Assembly: GCF_033439725.1 (NCBI RefSeq)
Contig: NW_026944391.1
Coordinates: forward strand, 1 to 64,000
Origin: Neurospora tetraspora
Lineage: Eukaryota > Ascomycota > Sordariomycetes > Sordariales > Sordariaceae
Direction: 5' to 3'
Length of the DNA stretch: 64,000 nt
Below, in pieces: positions 1-12,800 of this stretch (the first letter of the stretch is position 1; each line of letters opens with the position of its first letter). The translations under genes and the position numbers were made by a program. The notes beneath the pieces were generated by a model. It made no database searches and had not been told where the DNA came from. It saw nothing but the letters and a program-made list of their open reading frames with translations.

Positions 1-1430
1 AATTGTATTGTTAAATTCGAAAAGAAATTATTAGTATCCTACTAGGAATCGCTGAAAAGAATAAAATTATTTACCGCTAATTTGCTACCAAAATTGAAAC
101 GCTATATTTTAATTTAATTAAAGCTAATATAGATATTCAATATATTTATTAAACCATAGAAATTATTATTATTAAAACAATCCTATTTATAATAAAAATT
201 AGCGCTTTGTAATTAACCGTGCTTTACTTCGGGCTATAACGTAAGGTTATTTCTAAATCCTTACTAATATATTTACTAAAAAAATAGGTATTATTATACG
301 TTAAAATTAAGGATAATTAAATTCATATTTTAAATAACGGCGGCAATCTATTTAGAATCTCCGGAGCCGAAGTCCGCTTCGGCGAATTATTTATTACCAT
401 CGGTAAAAGTAATTTTACTAACTAGGAATTGGATTATCCCATCGATAGCGTAGAATAATATGATATGATTTTATATATTTACTAATAGAATGCTGAGATT
501 TAAATTTAATATTACCTTTAAATAGATAGATCGGAAGGAGGGTAATATAGTAAAGTTTTTCCTCTTTTTATATATATAGTATTTAAATTCTATATCGAAA
601 CGATAAGGATCAACTTAGGGATCATTATAAGAGGCCAAAATTAATTTAAGGCAAATTTACCTCTCGCCCAACTTAATGTAAATTAAGTCGAGGCAAGCTC
701 GTATAATTATTATAACCCGACCCTATTTAAATTAAAGTAAGCTCGCCTATCTTTAATCGGGCAAATTAGGAACGACTTACGGCTACTATATATATTAGTT
801 CAACCTGATTTATACAGGAATTAAGTTGGGATTTTACTCAGATTATTAATAAATTGATTACAATCATCACATCAAAGTCCAACTTAATCGTGACGCTTTG
901 GGCTTCTTACATCGAGCCTATAGGGATCCGGCTTGGCAAAGCCAAGCCAATATCCTGGGCGCTAGCCCTATAATAGTAACCGAGGTTCGACGAGTATTAG
1001 AAGAGGGTATTTTGAATTTAAACCTTTATATCGAATAATTTAATAATAAATAAAAGCGTCGAAGGGGGAGACTACTATTTACTAGCGCGCTTATTAAGGG
1101 ACTACAATAACTACATTCTTACTCGTTCGTAAGGACAGCGGATTAATAACAATTAAAATTTAGTAAAGGGAATTATACTCCTATCGGGAATAATTATTCG
1201 AAATGGATTTCTTGGACTTAAAAGCATTTTAACTAGGGATTCTAATTAAGTCCCGTCAATACTAATTAGTTTAATCGACTGGGCTAAGGGTCTAACTTAT
1301 ATAGGCGAATATACGACGTACGGCGAGCGGGCGAAATATATTAATAAATACTACGAAGTCGAGGATACTATACGAAATAATAACAAAGACGACAAATAAT
1401 CAGTACAAACAATTACTTAACACTAAGGGA
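1..1430. repeat. AT-rich degraded repeat, RIP-like fossil
   Basis: This stretch is strongly AT-rich, dominated by TAAT, TTAA and TATA words, and has no open frame of useful length on either strand, unlike everything after about 1.5 kb. That is the look of a repeated element eroded by repeat-induced point mutation in a filamentous ascomycete. The family cannot be recognised from what remains, so it is recorded only as an old, thoroughly broken element that continues off the left edge. The right boundary is approximate: composition becomes mixed from about 1430 to 1560. No age can be set beyond saying the decay is heavy. Confidence 0.7.
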
Positions 1431-1609
1431 AGGTCTCGCAATAACTTCATTCAATTGTACAAAACTAACGATTGCTAACAGAGGGCGCGCAACGACAGTA
1501 GCAATTGGGCAGCAATATACTGGCACGGCGCGCCTCTAGCGGCTGGACGGCTGGGCGAGTGCACGTGCAAGAATATATAGGGCGGATCTAAAGGAATACT
1601 TTTTCTGGT

Positions 1610-1867
1610 CTACGGGAATACCGATTTCGCTTTTTCAAAAGCTTCGAAAAGGCCCCACATCCCGCTCCAAGCTGCAGCCCCAAACCTGAGCTGAGCAGAA
1701 GCCCCTGCGTGCACTGGAAGCCACACATGTCCACTTGTCAGCCGCACTGGACCCTTGACTTCGTCGATCATCCATCCCACGTGCGAAACACCACACTCCC
1801 CGTTCCCGTCTTCGGAAGTATGATAGCTCGGTGGGTTGCACCAGAAGTACGAATACTTTTGCGTCAT
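1610..1867 (-). CDS. possible small protein or gene remnant (85 aa)
   Basis: An 85-residue frame reads MTQKYSYFWCNPPSYHT near its start and ends in KAKSVFP. It is rich in Gly and Trp, and its codons favour G/C at the third position, which makes it look more protein-like than the shadows around it. I do not recognise a domain. It lies immediately beside the AT-rich decayed repeat, so it could be a small gene, a terminal exon of a gene broken by old insertions, or chance. The start is simply the first ATG in frame. Confidence 0.25.
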   Translation of the reverse strand: MTQKYSYFWCNPPSYHTSEDGNGECGVSHVGWMIDEVKGPVRLTSGHVWLPVHAGASAQLRFGAAAWSGMWGLFEAFEKAKSVFP

Positions 1868-2430
1868 GATGGATTGTGTCGTATGTGAGCAACAAGACCG
1901 TTGTTAGCACCTCGATCCGAAACACAATCTGCTGCTGTTCAAGGGCAGGCGTAACTAGAACAGATGAACACAAGGTTAAAATATTTCCCTTTCGAGTCTG
2001 TGTAATACCAGCGTTCCCCGGGGAAGCAAAAAGTCTAAGGTAGCTTATAAAGTTAAAGTGCCCCTGTTAACCCACACCGGACGCCACCCTTAGAGCCCCT
2101 AACCCATGGATCCTCACTGCCGCTGCCTTCCTCCTCTCCGTCCACCATGAGTCTCCCACTTAGAAAACCAACAGCTTGAAATGTATCCTCAGAAACCAAT
2201 ATGTAAGTAGAAATTGCAAGATGATGAACGTACAACCCAAGAGAAGCCGCTCAAAAGTAAGCAAACCAAAACCTGTCTGGAAACTCCATGCTGTGTAGGC
2301 CGTCTCCGGTAAAACAGCCATCTTCCTTTTGTCCCGCCCCTCCGAAGAACCCAACAAAAGAAACCCATATCTATAATTCTGCTTCGAAAATGAAGAAAGG
2401 CAACGGAAAATGCGCAAACAGTAATGGTCG
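1868..2430. other. intergenic
   Basis: Between the small ORF and the end of the phosphatase gene I see no convincing gene. The sequence next to 2430 is presumably the 3' untranslated region of the phosphatase gene transcribed leftwards. Confidence 0.5.
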
Positions 2431-4329
2431 TCAATCGTTCCTTTTGCAAATGGCTGCAACGACGCTGATATCGTCTGGCTTGCCTGTCCGAGTTTCCCAT
2501 ATTAGTTACCTCGGACGAGTTTGTAGAGTAAGGGAGGGTTTGGACTTACCGCCTTCACTGGCAAGACCTTCTTCAATAGCATGTTCCATAAATGGACTCT
2601 CCGCGTACGGATCCAGAGCAATGGCTTTTGCCGCTTCCATCAATTCCTCCGCCACGAATCCCATCATGCCAGCATCATTGTCCAGCACGGTCCCCCGTAG
2701 AGCGCTCTTGCTCACTTTCACTTCACCTGCCCGCCATTTCTCTATGCATTCACAGACCTTCTCCGAGATCTCATGCGACCAAAGGTTGTCGATAACACCA
2801 TCCGACATGGCTAGTACGACATCTCCCTCCTGTATTGGTACCTCGTCCACCACCGCAATCGTACGGGGGGTATCTGGACTGTTGGTGCCCAGCTGACGCG
2901 GACAATCGAACCAATGCCACTGCTCGGTCGACTTGTAGACGATTTCGCGTGTCGGCGGCCGCACAACCATCACCTGCGAGTCGCCAAGGTTGGTGACGTA
3001 AAGGAGCGGCTCCACATCACTTGGTCCGCTGTTGTCCAGTTTCTCAGTCTCCCCCTGCTCTTTAGCGTGGCCAGCGCTATCGGCGCTCTGATAAGATGAC
3101 CGATCCCCATCTGTCAGGTTCGTGGCACCTCCACTTGCGGAACCCTTGTCAGACTCAGCAGCATCCTGACCGGGTTCTCCCAGCTTGCGACGGTAATGCA
3201 GCTGTGCGCCCGCGACCGTCGTCGTGCCTTGCCAGTCGTTCGGTGATGCCGTCGCTTCCATTGTTTGTTCGTACGCTTGCTGCAGATATGCGATCGGGTC
3301 CGGACGGTAGGCGTCGCCTTGTCGTACGGCGTCCTCGAACACGGCGCTGGCCCAAAAGTGCAATATCAGTCGGGACCAGAGGCTGTATGCGCAACCGGGT
3401 CCATGTCGGTTAGCAATCTGTAAGTGACTCTTCCAACCCCGGACGACGGGGACGGCAAGTGACGTAAAAGAATTCCCAGCACTGCAACGGGGGAAAAGGG
3501 CCGAAAGAAAAGTTTGACAAAGAGGAAGAGGGCAGGATTCGAGGGATAGAACTCACCCAGCATGCCCTCGGGGTCGTGTACTCCATGCGCCCACGCCGTC
3601 GTTCGCGCAGACAAAGTATTTGCTAGCAAATACAGCATCGTCGCCATTGGTATAACCTCGTATCAGCTTTCCGTTGACATAAGCGGTGCGACGATCTCGG
3701 CTGCGATCGTGTGTACTGAGAGGGTCGCTGAAAGAACCGGAAGGTGGCGAGAGAAATGGTGGTGGGAAAGGACGTGGCGGTCGCTTTGCGTATAGACCAA
3801 TGCCTGTGTCGAAGCGGAAGGGAAGCTTAGGGAGCTCTTCCTCGGTGATTCCGTCCTCGTGGAGTCCAACAGGTGACTGCTCGTCATGGCCAGGTTCTTC
3901 AAGATCAGGAAGTGTTGTAGTTGGCGCCGTAGAGGATTCCTGGGCGATCGTGGGAGAGGGACTGGCGCGGGTTGTGTCATTGTCGGCGGGACGAAGCGAC
4001 ACCGGCCCCGTAAAGAAGCCGGCACGCTGTTGTTGCCATTGAGGGTGGCATTGCCATTCCGCAATGACTCGTAGTCGTGATCCCCCTCTTAGGTTCTGAA
4101 GGCTGGGTTTGGCGATAGAAGACGATAGTAAGACGGGCACAGCGCCCCGCGGGCTTGCGTGTGGTATCGAGGCCAGCAGTCGGGGAGGTAGTCTCCTCAT
4201 TCCAGTGGCGCGCGATCGAACTGATTTATGGTGATGCTGAGGAGCAGCATCCGAGGAGAGAGGAAGAGACCCTGAGGAGGGGTGAGAATGGACGGGAGGA
4301 AAAAGAAGGGCTCCCAGCAAAGTGCGCAC
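2431..4329 (-). CDS. PTC7-like mitochondrial protein phosphatase 2C
   Basis: Mn/Mg-dependent Ser/Thr phosphatase of the PP2C family. Proposed exons on the minus strand are 4329-3557, 3382-2550 and 2483-2431 (552 aa); both introns have GT/AG ends and the frame closes. The junction at 3557/3382 restores the metal-site run ANDGVGAWSTRPRGHAG-LWSRL, and the last 53-bp exon supplies the terminal metal aspartates (KPDDISVVAAICKRND). Other family landmarks are NLGDSQVMVV and MSDGVIDNLWSHE. The first ~200 residues are Arg/Ser/Pro-rich and free of acidic residues at the very start, fitting a mitochondrial presequence; yeast Ptc7 acts in mitochondria on coenzyme Q biosynthesis proteins. A low-complexity insertion rich in Ser, Gly and Asp lies inside the catalytic domain between the two halves. 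An alternative start is Met44 (ATG at 4200), which begins MRRLPPRLLASIPHASPRG and is an equally good targeting signal. Confidence 0.88.
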
Positions 4330-5474
4330 GGCGTTGATTCTGTGTCAAGGAAGACTCCTGACCTGACAAGCAGAAAGACGACCGAAAAGATGAAGGGAAA
4401 AGAGCGGCTGGGCCAGAAGGCATGGAAACTTCAGGTTGGTGAGGACTGGTGGTTCCCAGATTTCTTGCCCTTTTGGGGCGCCTGGACTGCAACAGTACAG
4501 GGGAGCCTTATCTTATCGCACATAAAGCCCCCCTCACCTCCTGCGCTACTGCGTGAGCATATGTACGAGTAGCTATGTAAAAGCCTACTAAGATTCTCAC
4601 CATGCTAATAATATATTCACCGGAACATCGGGAATCTTTCCAGGGGTTCCAAGGTAGTCATAATCCAAATCTGTACGTGGGCCGTCGCCGTGTACCGCGT
4701 AGCATGTAGGTACGAGCGGATCGTTTCTGACGGGAGACCCCACTGTTAACGTTACCTGGTGCAGTTGGTGATGCTCAATAAGGAGGGGCCTATAAGTCCG
4801 GCTTCATACGAGATGGAATCCCCATTTTTTGCACCTGGGATCGGGAACGCCCGTTAACCTGACTCGCCTGATCTACATTAGACGAAAGGCATATTCACGA
4901 CTTCTCCCGACTCAAATTTCGACATTTGGATACTTCCAATTCCCGGATGGTGGACGCGCCTTGTGGGATCCAAAAGTCTAAGATTGAGTTCCCTTGATCA
5001 CCCCCAACAAGATGACAAGAGACTATCCAAACACGGGCAGCTTGCGATGCTCCGAGGCTTCCTGATGACACTAACCCAAAACTCCCCAAAAAGCCAGTTG
5101 GAACAGAGACAGCGTATGACAGATAACAAGAACAAATTACTAATGTATTCAACACAGATTTATCAACGGTTTTAACCCCACCCTAACCAACACGCCATGA
5201 CTTATGCAAATCTGACAACGATACCAACTGCCGAGGATTTCCCCAACCTGTAAATAAACCAGTGACTTATACAATCCCCATGCCATCTATCACTATCCAA
5301 AAACCCCATGCGCATACTGGCAATAGCCATTCAAAACAACCTTACGCCAAACAATGCACCGAAAAACATTCAACTTCGAACAAGTACTCGCCTCCGTTTG
5401 TTTCTGAACCCAGATATAATTTGATCCGTCTCGCCCAAAGCCTCAACTGTCCTCCAGGCCTCAAAGGTCTGACC
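4330..5474. other. intergenic (1.1 kb)
   Basis: Promoter side of the phosphatase gene and 3' side of the PH-domain gene. Several short frames exist but none shows conserved motifs, splice logic or codon bias. I see nothing else that can be named. Confidence 0.5.
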
Positions 5475-8400
5475 CTAGTATTGCATGCGACCTGGTGTTG
5501 CCGGCCTGCCGGGCATTCCGCCTGGTGCATATTGACCATTCGATGTCGACCGAAGCATAGAAAATTGAGCCTGGCTGATTTGACCACCAACATTGTAGCT
5601 TGAAGGAGACTGAAGAGGGTGCGATCCATGTGGCGTATCCATGGGAGGACTTGCCCACACGGCGCTGCCTGCTCCGTATCCTGCGGCAGTGGGGTCACCG
5701 AGGGCATATGAGCTGTGCTGCGCCAGGAGCTGGGAGCGAGGTCTAGGCTGTCGGGATCCGTAACCAGTGTTGGGCTGTAGAGGCTGACTACGCCCCGTAT
5801 GATTCATGTGCCCGTTATCCAAACCACTCATACCGAATCCGTAGACAGAAGCAGCACCGTTGCTCACCACTCCTGGGTTGAAATGCCCAGAAACACGATG
5901 TGCCTGCTTTTGGGCGTATGCAGCCTGCGCTGCCCGTTGTGCTTGTTGGGTTTGCTCTCGTTGTCTTTGGTCAATGGCGTGCGCAACAGCTTGACCACTT
6001 ACTCCTTGCCTCATCTGCGCTCTTTCTCTTTCTCTATGTTGTATGGCACCCACGAGGCCGGCTTTCGGTTGGTGATCATTCTTGTTCCCAGCCATCGCAA
6101 TCAATGGAGTTCCAGTGACCCGAGCGACATATTCTTGCTCACGAGCAGAGAGATGAGACGAGACCTCAGCGCCCGACAGAATGGCTACCGGTCCACGACT
6201 TGCCGGGCGCCCCGGTGTAAGCAGTTCGGCAGGGCCACGACTTGCTGGACGTCCCGATGAAAGTAGTTCGGCAGGGCCACGACTTGCCGGGCGTCCTGAC
6301 GAAAGTAGTTCGGCTGAATTGTGCCTCGAGTGGCTACCGCCGTGGGCACCGGGTCGTCTTAAGGGAGATGAAGGGGTTGCTGCTCTGAAGTCGGTGACTG
6401 TTTGAGACGACGGGCTACGTTGATGTACAAAAACGGGAGTGGAAGGAGCAGCCGCGCGTTGTTGAACAAACTGTTCGGGAGAAACAGCATTGTGGGCTGC
6501 AGTAGCCTTCAGACCAGAACCAGGCTGCCACGGAACAGTTCTACGGATAGTATCATCCGAGTCTTGCCGGAAGTGAGCATACGAAGCACCAGGCCCCGGT
6601 GACTTTCTGCCGGTATTGGGAGAAAAGGACCGGTTTGGCTGTGCGCTGGATCCCGTGGGCTTGGCGGAAGAAGTTTTCATGGCCGAATAGTTGAAAGTCG
6701 GTCCAAAATTGATGTCAATCCCAAGGTCAGTCTTCCCACCGCTGCTGCCATTTCCGTCATCTGGAGAAACGGAGCTATCACCAACGACTTTCAAAACTCC
6801 AGCACGTGGCCGTTCTCGGTCTGCCGATTCCTGTGTGTCCGTGGATCTGTGGGTGCTTGCGTAGTCCGGGCTCGCTGTAGATGCGGCGTCAATGGAACGG
6901 CTGTCCGAATAACTTCGCATGCTGTCTTGCCGTTCAAGCATAGTTAACCACAGATTGGCGTCTTCAATCTGCTGGTCAAAGCCTCCGGCACCGCGCCCCG
7001 ACCGAACGGGCAGTGACGAGACAGAGTCTTCAGATAAGCGACGGAGGACTGGCGATCCTGGAGGGAGAGGTTTCCTAGTTACCGGTGGGGATCTTCCTGG
7101 CATATTAGATGGCGGTGGTCCTTGGCTATGGGGTGGGGTACGTCGGCCGTCAGTTGTTGATCCTTGGTAACTCGTCATCGGGGGAGTGGCACGGCCGCTG
7201 GCTGGACTATCGGAAAAACGAGTAAGGGAAGCCGTGGAGGGGTTTTGAGGCGATGTAAGCCCTGGGGAGGGACCGGAGGGCCCGTTGTTCGTCGGCGAAG
7301 GCGATGTTAGAGCTTCACGAGTTCCAATAAGATTAGCATTCATCCTCATGGGTTTGACGCTGGCTTGTGGCTGTACCGCTGGTTGCCCTTGTGATTGGCC
7401 TCTGCCTTGTTCAGGGTATCTGTTAGATTCGTTTTGGACCGCATCCGAAGGCAAACCGCCTGCTGTGGCTATCTGCGATAAAGTCGTGTTTGACAAACGA
7501 TTATGTGCTCTGCGCATCTCGGGTGAGTGGTACGGTTGTTGTTGCGGTCGAGAGCCTGCACCATGCGCGAAGGCTGGTGGGGCGTTGACCGGCTCTGGTG
7601 TCGGCATCCGTTGAATCTCCTGGAGGTCGTTGGTTAACTGGCTCCTCAGTGGGCTTTCATCCTCTGAGCTGACTCTCTCGGGAGTAGACGCCAAATCGCT
7701 AGCAAAAGTCCTGGCACGCTCGGGGCCTCGCATATTGGGCTGCGGGGCTCCGGGACCATCCAATCCATGGGCAGATGCGGCGTTAGCAAGTTGTGTATCA
7801 GAAATGTTGCGGGAATGGCGAGCATGTCCAGCCATTGTCGATGGTACGGGCTCCCGACTGGGGTCCGGCGGCGCCGAGTCCGTCCTCTGGGCGGGCCTGG
7901 ACAGTGAGAGAGACCGAGATGATCTGACGGAACCGCCCTCCTCCGCAAAACCTACACGTGGCTTAGAAGAGGACGCTGGATTCTGGCCAAAGCTTAACCG
8001 CTTGCTGCTGCGACTCGCGCTTCGACTGTGACTAGGCGCATCTTCGACGGCATTCATACGCTGTCCTGTCAGTTCCTTCATTTTCTTCTTCCACTGTTGC
8101 TCGGTCCACGCCGAGCTCCCGTCAGTCAGAATCAGACCGCTAACATCGAGAAGTTCCAGATACCCGTATCGCTTGTGCTTAGGCATGGCAAACATCAAAG
8201 AGCGCGGGTCAAGCACGCTAGCGACTAGGCGGCCAGGGCGGCCGTATAGTGCAAAAGTATCCCAGGTAGGAAACAAGAACCGGAGTAGCATCTCGAAACC
8301 GGAGACCGCGGGGTGGACCTCAGGCATGATGAAGACGAAGCCTTCTGTCGATGATGGCGGTTCCGAGTGGATGGTGATGCTTCCCTCAATCTTAACGAGT

Positions 8401-9829
8401 GACGACCCATCGATCAACGCCTTTGCCTGTGGGTAAATGGCATACGCTGCATAGGCGTCGGTGATGGATGCAATGGGTTTCGAGTGCTTCTTCTTTTTTT
8501 CTGCGTCCTTTCTCGAGTCGTAGAACTTGATTTGGCCCTTCAATACTGGACCGTGAGAGCGATCATAAGGGGAGCGCTTCTTGAACTCCTTCTGGGCCTT
8601 GAGGACTTCTTTCTCGCTTGGAGGCTCGATGACACACCAGCAGCGTCTCCAAGGGACGCCAGCTCCAAATCTGACCCGCACCCATTCTTGGACGGGTGTT
8701 CTCGCTCGTTCCATGATGACGCCGATGTTGTTTAGGGTTTTCCCCTTTCCAGCAATCAGGGCCCCCGTATAAGCCTCCTGGAGGGTTGATTGCTCAAAGA
8801 TGGCCAATCGTATGCCGGACGTCCATTGGATCAAGGAATGATGCGAGTTGAAATGAAGCAGGTATCGGTTCCTCCCAGCAGTGCTGATGCTGAGAATGTT
8901 CTGGAGGGGCTGTTCGTCGCTTGATCTTGTCGGAAGTGATTCGATCTACATACTTGGTTAGGATGACAGTACGGCCGGGGCGCATCAGCAAAACTCTACA
9001 TACCATTTTGATGGAAGCGTCTGTGAGGTTGATGAACTTGGGGAGGACTTCACCGTCTTCTCCGGCGGCATCAAGCTCGGCAGCATCCCAGAGAGACAGA
9101 ACTGTGCCCACCAATTGGGCAAAGCACTCTGTCCATGTTCGGTCCGGATTCGGTCTCCCCTCTGATCGGGGTTAGCTGGAATTAGACAGAGTATGGAGCG
9201 AAGGTGAAGTAAACGTACTTATATCCTGATCATCCAGCTTCAGGAAGTATCCTTCCTGATACAACTTATTCGCATGACTGCTGAGCAAAGCAAAGATGGG
9301 CTGGAGCTCCGGAATGATTTCCTCGTTGCTTTCCATGAGGGGCCGCTGTGAGGGCAATACCATAGACAAGGGTCGTGAATTGCTCCGTTGTCTCCCCGTA
9401 GGACTTTGTGTGAATGGGTCGTTTTTATCAAAGGTAGGCGAAGGTCTATCGGGTGAGCGCTCGCCGGAATCTCGAAGTTGAGGTGGTGATGGAGCGAGAG
9501 TTGGGAGGGAAACGCTCGGAGAATCCGGTTTGGGGTGAAGGTCGTCACGGACACGGAGATCCTTAGGGGGTGACGGTGCAGGCGTCGGGGTCTTTGAATC
9601 CCTGTGGGGTGCCGAGAATTGGGATATAAACGAGAGGACTTTGTATGACGTGCCAGTAGTCAGCATTAATAACGTACGAGATTTGCACATCCAGACACCC
9701 ATGTACAGTTGTAGTAATGGCTGGGGGAGCGGAAATCAGCCCTGACGCAAACGCCGTGGGATGTACAGAGCACAGCGGCGATCCAGCGAGTCCGGGTGAC
9801 CGGTAGGGCGAAGAGGGAAGAGTAGCCAA
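5475..9829 (-). CDS. CAF120/Skg3-like PH-domain protein
   Basis: Proposed exons 9829-9678, 9601-9219, 9161-9004 and 8945-5475 give 1387 aa with consistent phases. The folded N-terminal half begins near FALLSSHANKLYQEGYFLKL and contains the PH-like segment (FAQLVGTVLSLWDAAEL, FINLTDASIKM, NRYLLHFNSHHSLIQWTSGI) followed by VRFGAGVPWRRCWCVIEPP and GYLELLDVSGLILTDGSSAW. This arrangement is that of fungal CAF120/Skg3 proteins, which in yeast associate with the CCR4-NOT complex or the bud site. The remaining ~800 residues are disordered, rich in Ser, Pro, Gly and Gln, with a Gln/Ala-rich segment before the C terminus. Three consecutive copies of a ~14-residue unit (LLSSGRPASRGPAE) occur at 6190-6320. 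Exon 1 is the least certain part; its Met and the intron 9677-9602 are inferred only from splice signals. Confidence 0.78.
6190..6325 (-). repeat. in-frame minisatellite, three copies of ~42 bp
   Basis: Three head-to-tail copies of a 42-bp unit lie inside the PH-domain gene and encode GRPASRGPAELLSS-type repeats. Copies differ by a few substitutions (CCGGGCGCC, CTGGACGTC, CCGGGCGTC variants). The length is a multiple of three, so copy-number change would not shift the frame. Confidence 0.85.
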
Positions 9830-12800
9830 GTCTGACCAAGTCTACCAAGGTGCCCAGCACTCTTGCGGGTGACCGGGTTCCAGATTGGCGCTGGCCAACG
9901 TGGACACATGCCCTCGTGTACTCCCGCTTCTCTCCCACCGCAGGTGCAAGTAGTAGGGGGATAACGACGAGACATTCGATGGGCGTGTGTGACCGCTAGG
10001 AACGACACGGGCAGCAGTGCCGGAGGCCGAAGGAGGTAGGTGGTGGTGGGTGTGGTGACGATGGGGAATGGCATGGGCAACATGGACAACAGGTAGGAGG
10101 TCCGGGAGCTGCGTAGAGGTACCTCTCTAGCGAGCGGGTGACGGGGTATCATCTGCTGTTGGGGTGCTGAATCAGGACAATTTGGGGAACGTATACACAC
10201 CTCGATTTCGACCCATCTTGTGGCCTCGGGACGAAGCTAGTACCTAAGACAACTTTTCAGTTTGTTGCGGTTGCTCCGTCGTATAATTTTAAAACTTCCG
10301 ATTGCGCTGATCGTGCAACACGGGTCTCCAAAGAGTAAGAGTGCAAATGGATTTCTTGTCCAAAAAATATCCCGGGGTTGTCGTCAAGCCGACTCGGCGA
10401 GCAAGGTGATCTGATAATCGAAAGTCGGGAATACGCTGGCCAGCAAGGACGAGAGGAGCTGGGGATCCCGGGGTAATTGGGAAGGACGCGCGGCCACAAA
10501 AATGAAACAAGAAAAAAAAAGTCCGGACGGAAGTTGAAGGAGCAGAGGCGGAACGGGATTTCTTTGTTTTGGCGGCCCTGCTTGCTAAAAGTTGTATGGA
10601 TGGGTGCTTTGTGAGCTTCGTATCGGAAAAAAAGGCGTGCTGCGCCAAGGGTCCAATGTACGGAGGGATTCGATGCTTGTGGATGGAGGAGGAGGCTCGG
10701 TATTCTTAGGTCATTGATTGTTCTGCTTCCACTGTAACTCCATTGGTAATGTTGGCGGGTGGGGATGCGGGATCGTCGGATGGAGATGGTGCTTGCCCTG
10801 ATTGCGTACGCACTCTGGGCACTTGTCTAGTGGTGTGCACTCTAGCTGGCACTTCCGTCCATGCCTGTCAGCAGCGAGAGCGGGAGGTCTCCCGATGTCT
10901 GTTTCTGTGCTCTGTCTGCTTCTTCACGGGCTCGTCTCCGAGTTTAGGAGCACCGAGATGGAGAACCCTGGCTCGTGCAGGGTGTAAAGCTCGCCGGCGG
11001 CTACTTTGACAGCTTGATTGCGTATCGATTGTCCGCGCTCGAAACTGCAGAACCCGACCGTCCGGGTGTTGATCAGGGTCGCTGCTCGGCCTTGACTTCG
11101 AAACGTCGGCGCTTCGGTCCGCTCAAGTCAGCATGAAGTTGTCGACTTTTTCATCGGAATGTCTCCTCCCACTGTGTGTCCCTGTATGGCTCGATTGAAC
11201 CACTGACAGTCAGCAAGCAATTCCTCGAATTCGTTCTCTGGGATCTGGTGGATGATGTCGTCGTCGTCACATGGCGGCTTGGCGATGCGAAGTGGATAAA
11301 GACCAGCCAAGTCTGGCCAGCTGGGGTACGTACCTATCTGGCAGGGAATGCTTCAGTTGGCGTTAGTGCACCGGAATCAATCCCCTGGGCGATCAGACTT
11401 GATAAGAGACACCGACACTCTTCGTTGGTCCTCGACATTTGCCGATTTTACTGCGGTAAACAAGGCTCTTAAATTTTCTGAAAAAGACCGAAAGCCAATG
11501 AGAAGGGAATGAACAGAATAGGATCGGGAAGACAGTCATGATTGCTTGGCTAAAAAGAAAGAGGATGCTGCCTTCCTGGAATATAGAATAGGGCCTGGCT
11601 GCTTCTCACGAAGCGGAAGGAATGTACCGGGGAGGCCCGGGCAAGAACGAACGGAGCAGGTCCACCGAGATTTCACAGTCGGACTTCTACCCAAACCTCA
11701 TGCGTCACCACAGGCACTTTGCAGCAATTGCATGTGTCTCATTTGGTGTACAGTTCAGCCCAAACTTCAGAAGCGAGGCCTCTCTCATCCATACAGCATA
11801 ACTACAGCAAAGCCGAAGATATCGAAGCTACAGAATCTGATCACGGACCTTCATGCTTGATTCACTGACATCGTGTACTGACTATTTGGCCGTCTTTTCA
11901 AGATAGAGACCGGCGAAAGGCCAGAGTTGAACATTGGGGTCTAAAAGACACGCGGAAGATGTCAAGAGCTAAGAAGTAAACTTCCGTGTCTGAGGCGCTT
12001 GGCGCTTCATCGGTGACGCCGTAAACCCTTGGCGGTTAGACAACGCCTAGCCGCTATAAGGAGCATAGACGCTTCCAAGCCTTCCAAGCACGGCATCTGT
12101 CTTCTTGACCCCAATGATTAACTAGCCCAAGAGACTCAAGAGTGGCTGTGCAACCCTCTTGACATCTATACGCGGGTTGGAGTTTGGAGGTTTCAGCCCG
12201 TAGCATGTTTCGCAGGCAATGTGGGCAACATAAACTAGAATACGAGGCTTCGATGAAACAGGTGATGGTTAACACATGCTAGGGCTTATTAAGGTACAGT
12301 TGCAACACTAAGTACATACCACCTTCGTAACGACCAAGTCATGTGTGTAAGACAAGAATACGATTCTATAACAACGCTATACCGCTCGATAGTGTAGGGG
12401 CTAACTTCGCAGTGAGATTTAGTAGTCAACTGTTTGGCTTCGCTCGGCTAAACAGAAGCTATGTGTACGCGGAACAATTTTTGCTTCCATGCGAAAGACA
12501 TCGTCTTGAACACTGGCAACAAGTGAGAGCATCACGACGCAAGGACTTCTCGTTGTTCGGTAGTGTGAGAATTTTCTGGAGCTAAAGACATGCGAAACAG
12601 AATGTAACCCTGAATGGAAGGGTTGTTAGCTCGAGACCTATGGTCAACATCAACTGGGCGGTTCTCACATCGAGTTGATGTGTTTTGTTCGATGGTGAAC
12701 CTAATCTTGCCGTGAGTATACCGATCCAGATATCGATGATGTATTATGTTCAGTCCATACCTAGGCTTTCAAGGTGGTGCCTTTGTTGCAGGTTGGATAG

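Noticed and set aside
11128-11310. 60-residue minus frame with an acidic patch (CDDDDIIHQIPENEFEE)
   Set aside because: Too short and isolated; no partner exon found. Kept as a note inside the 6.3-kb gap.
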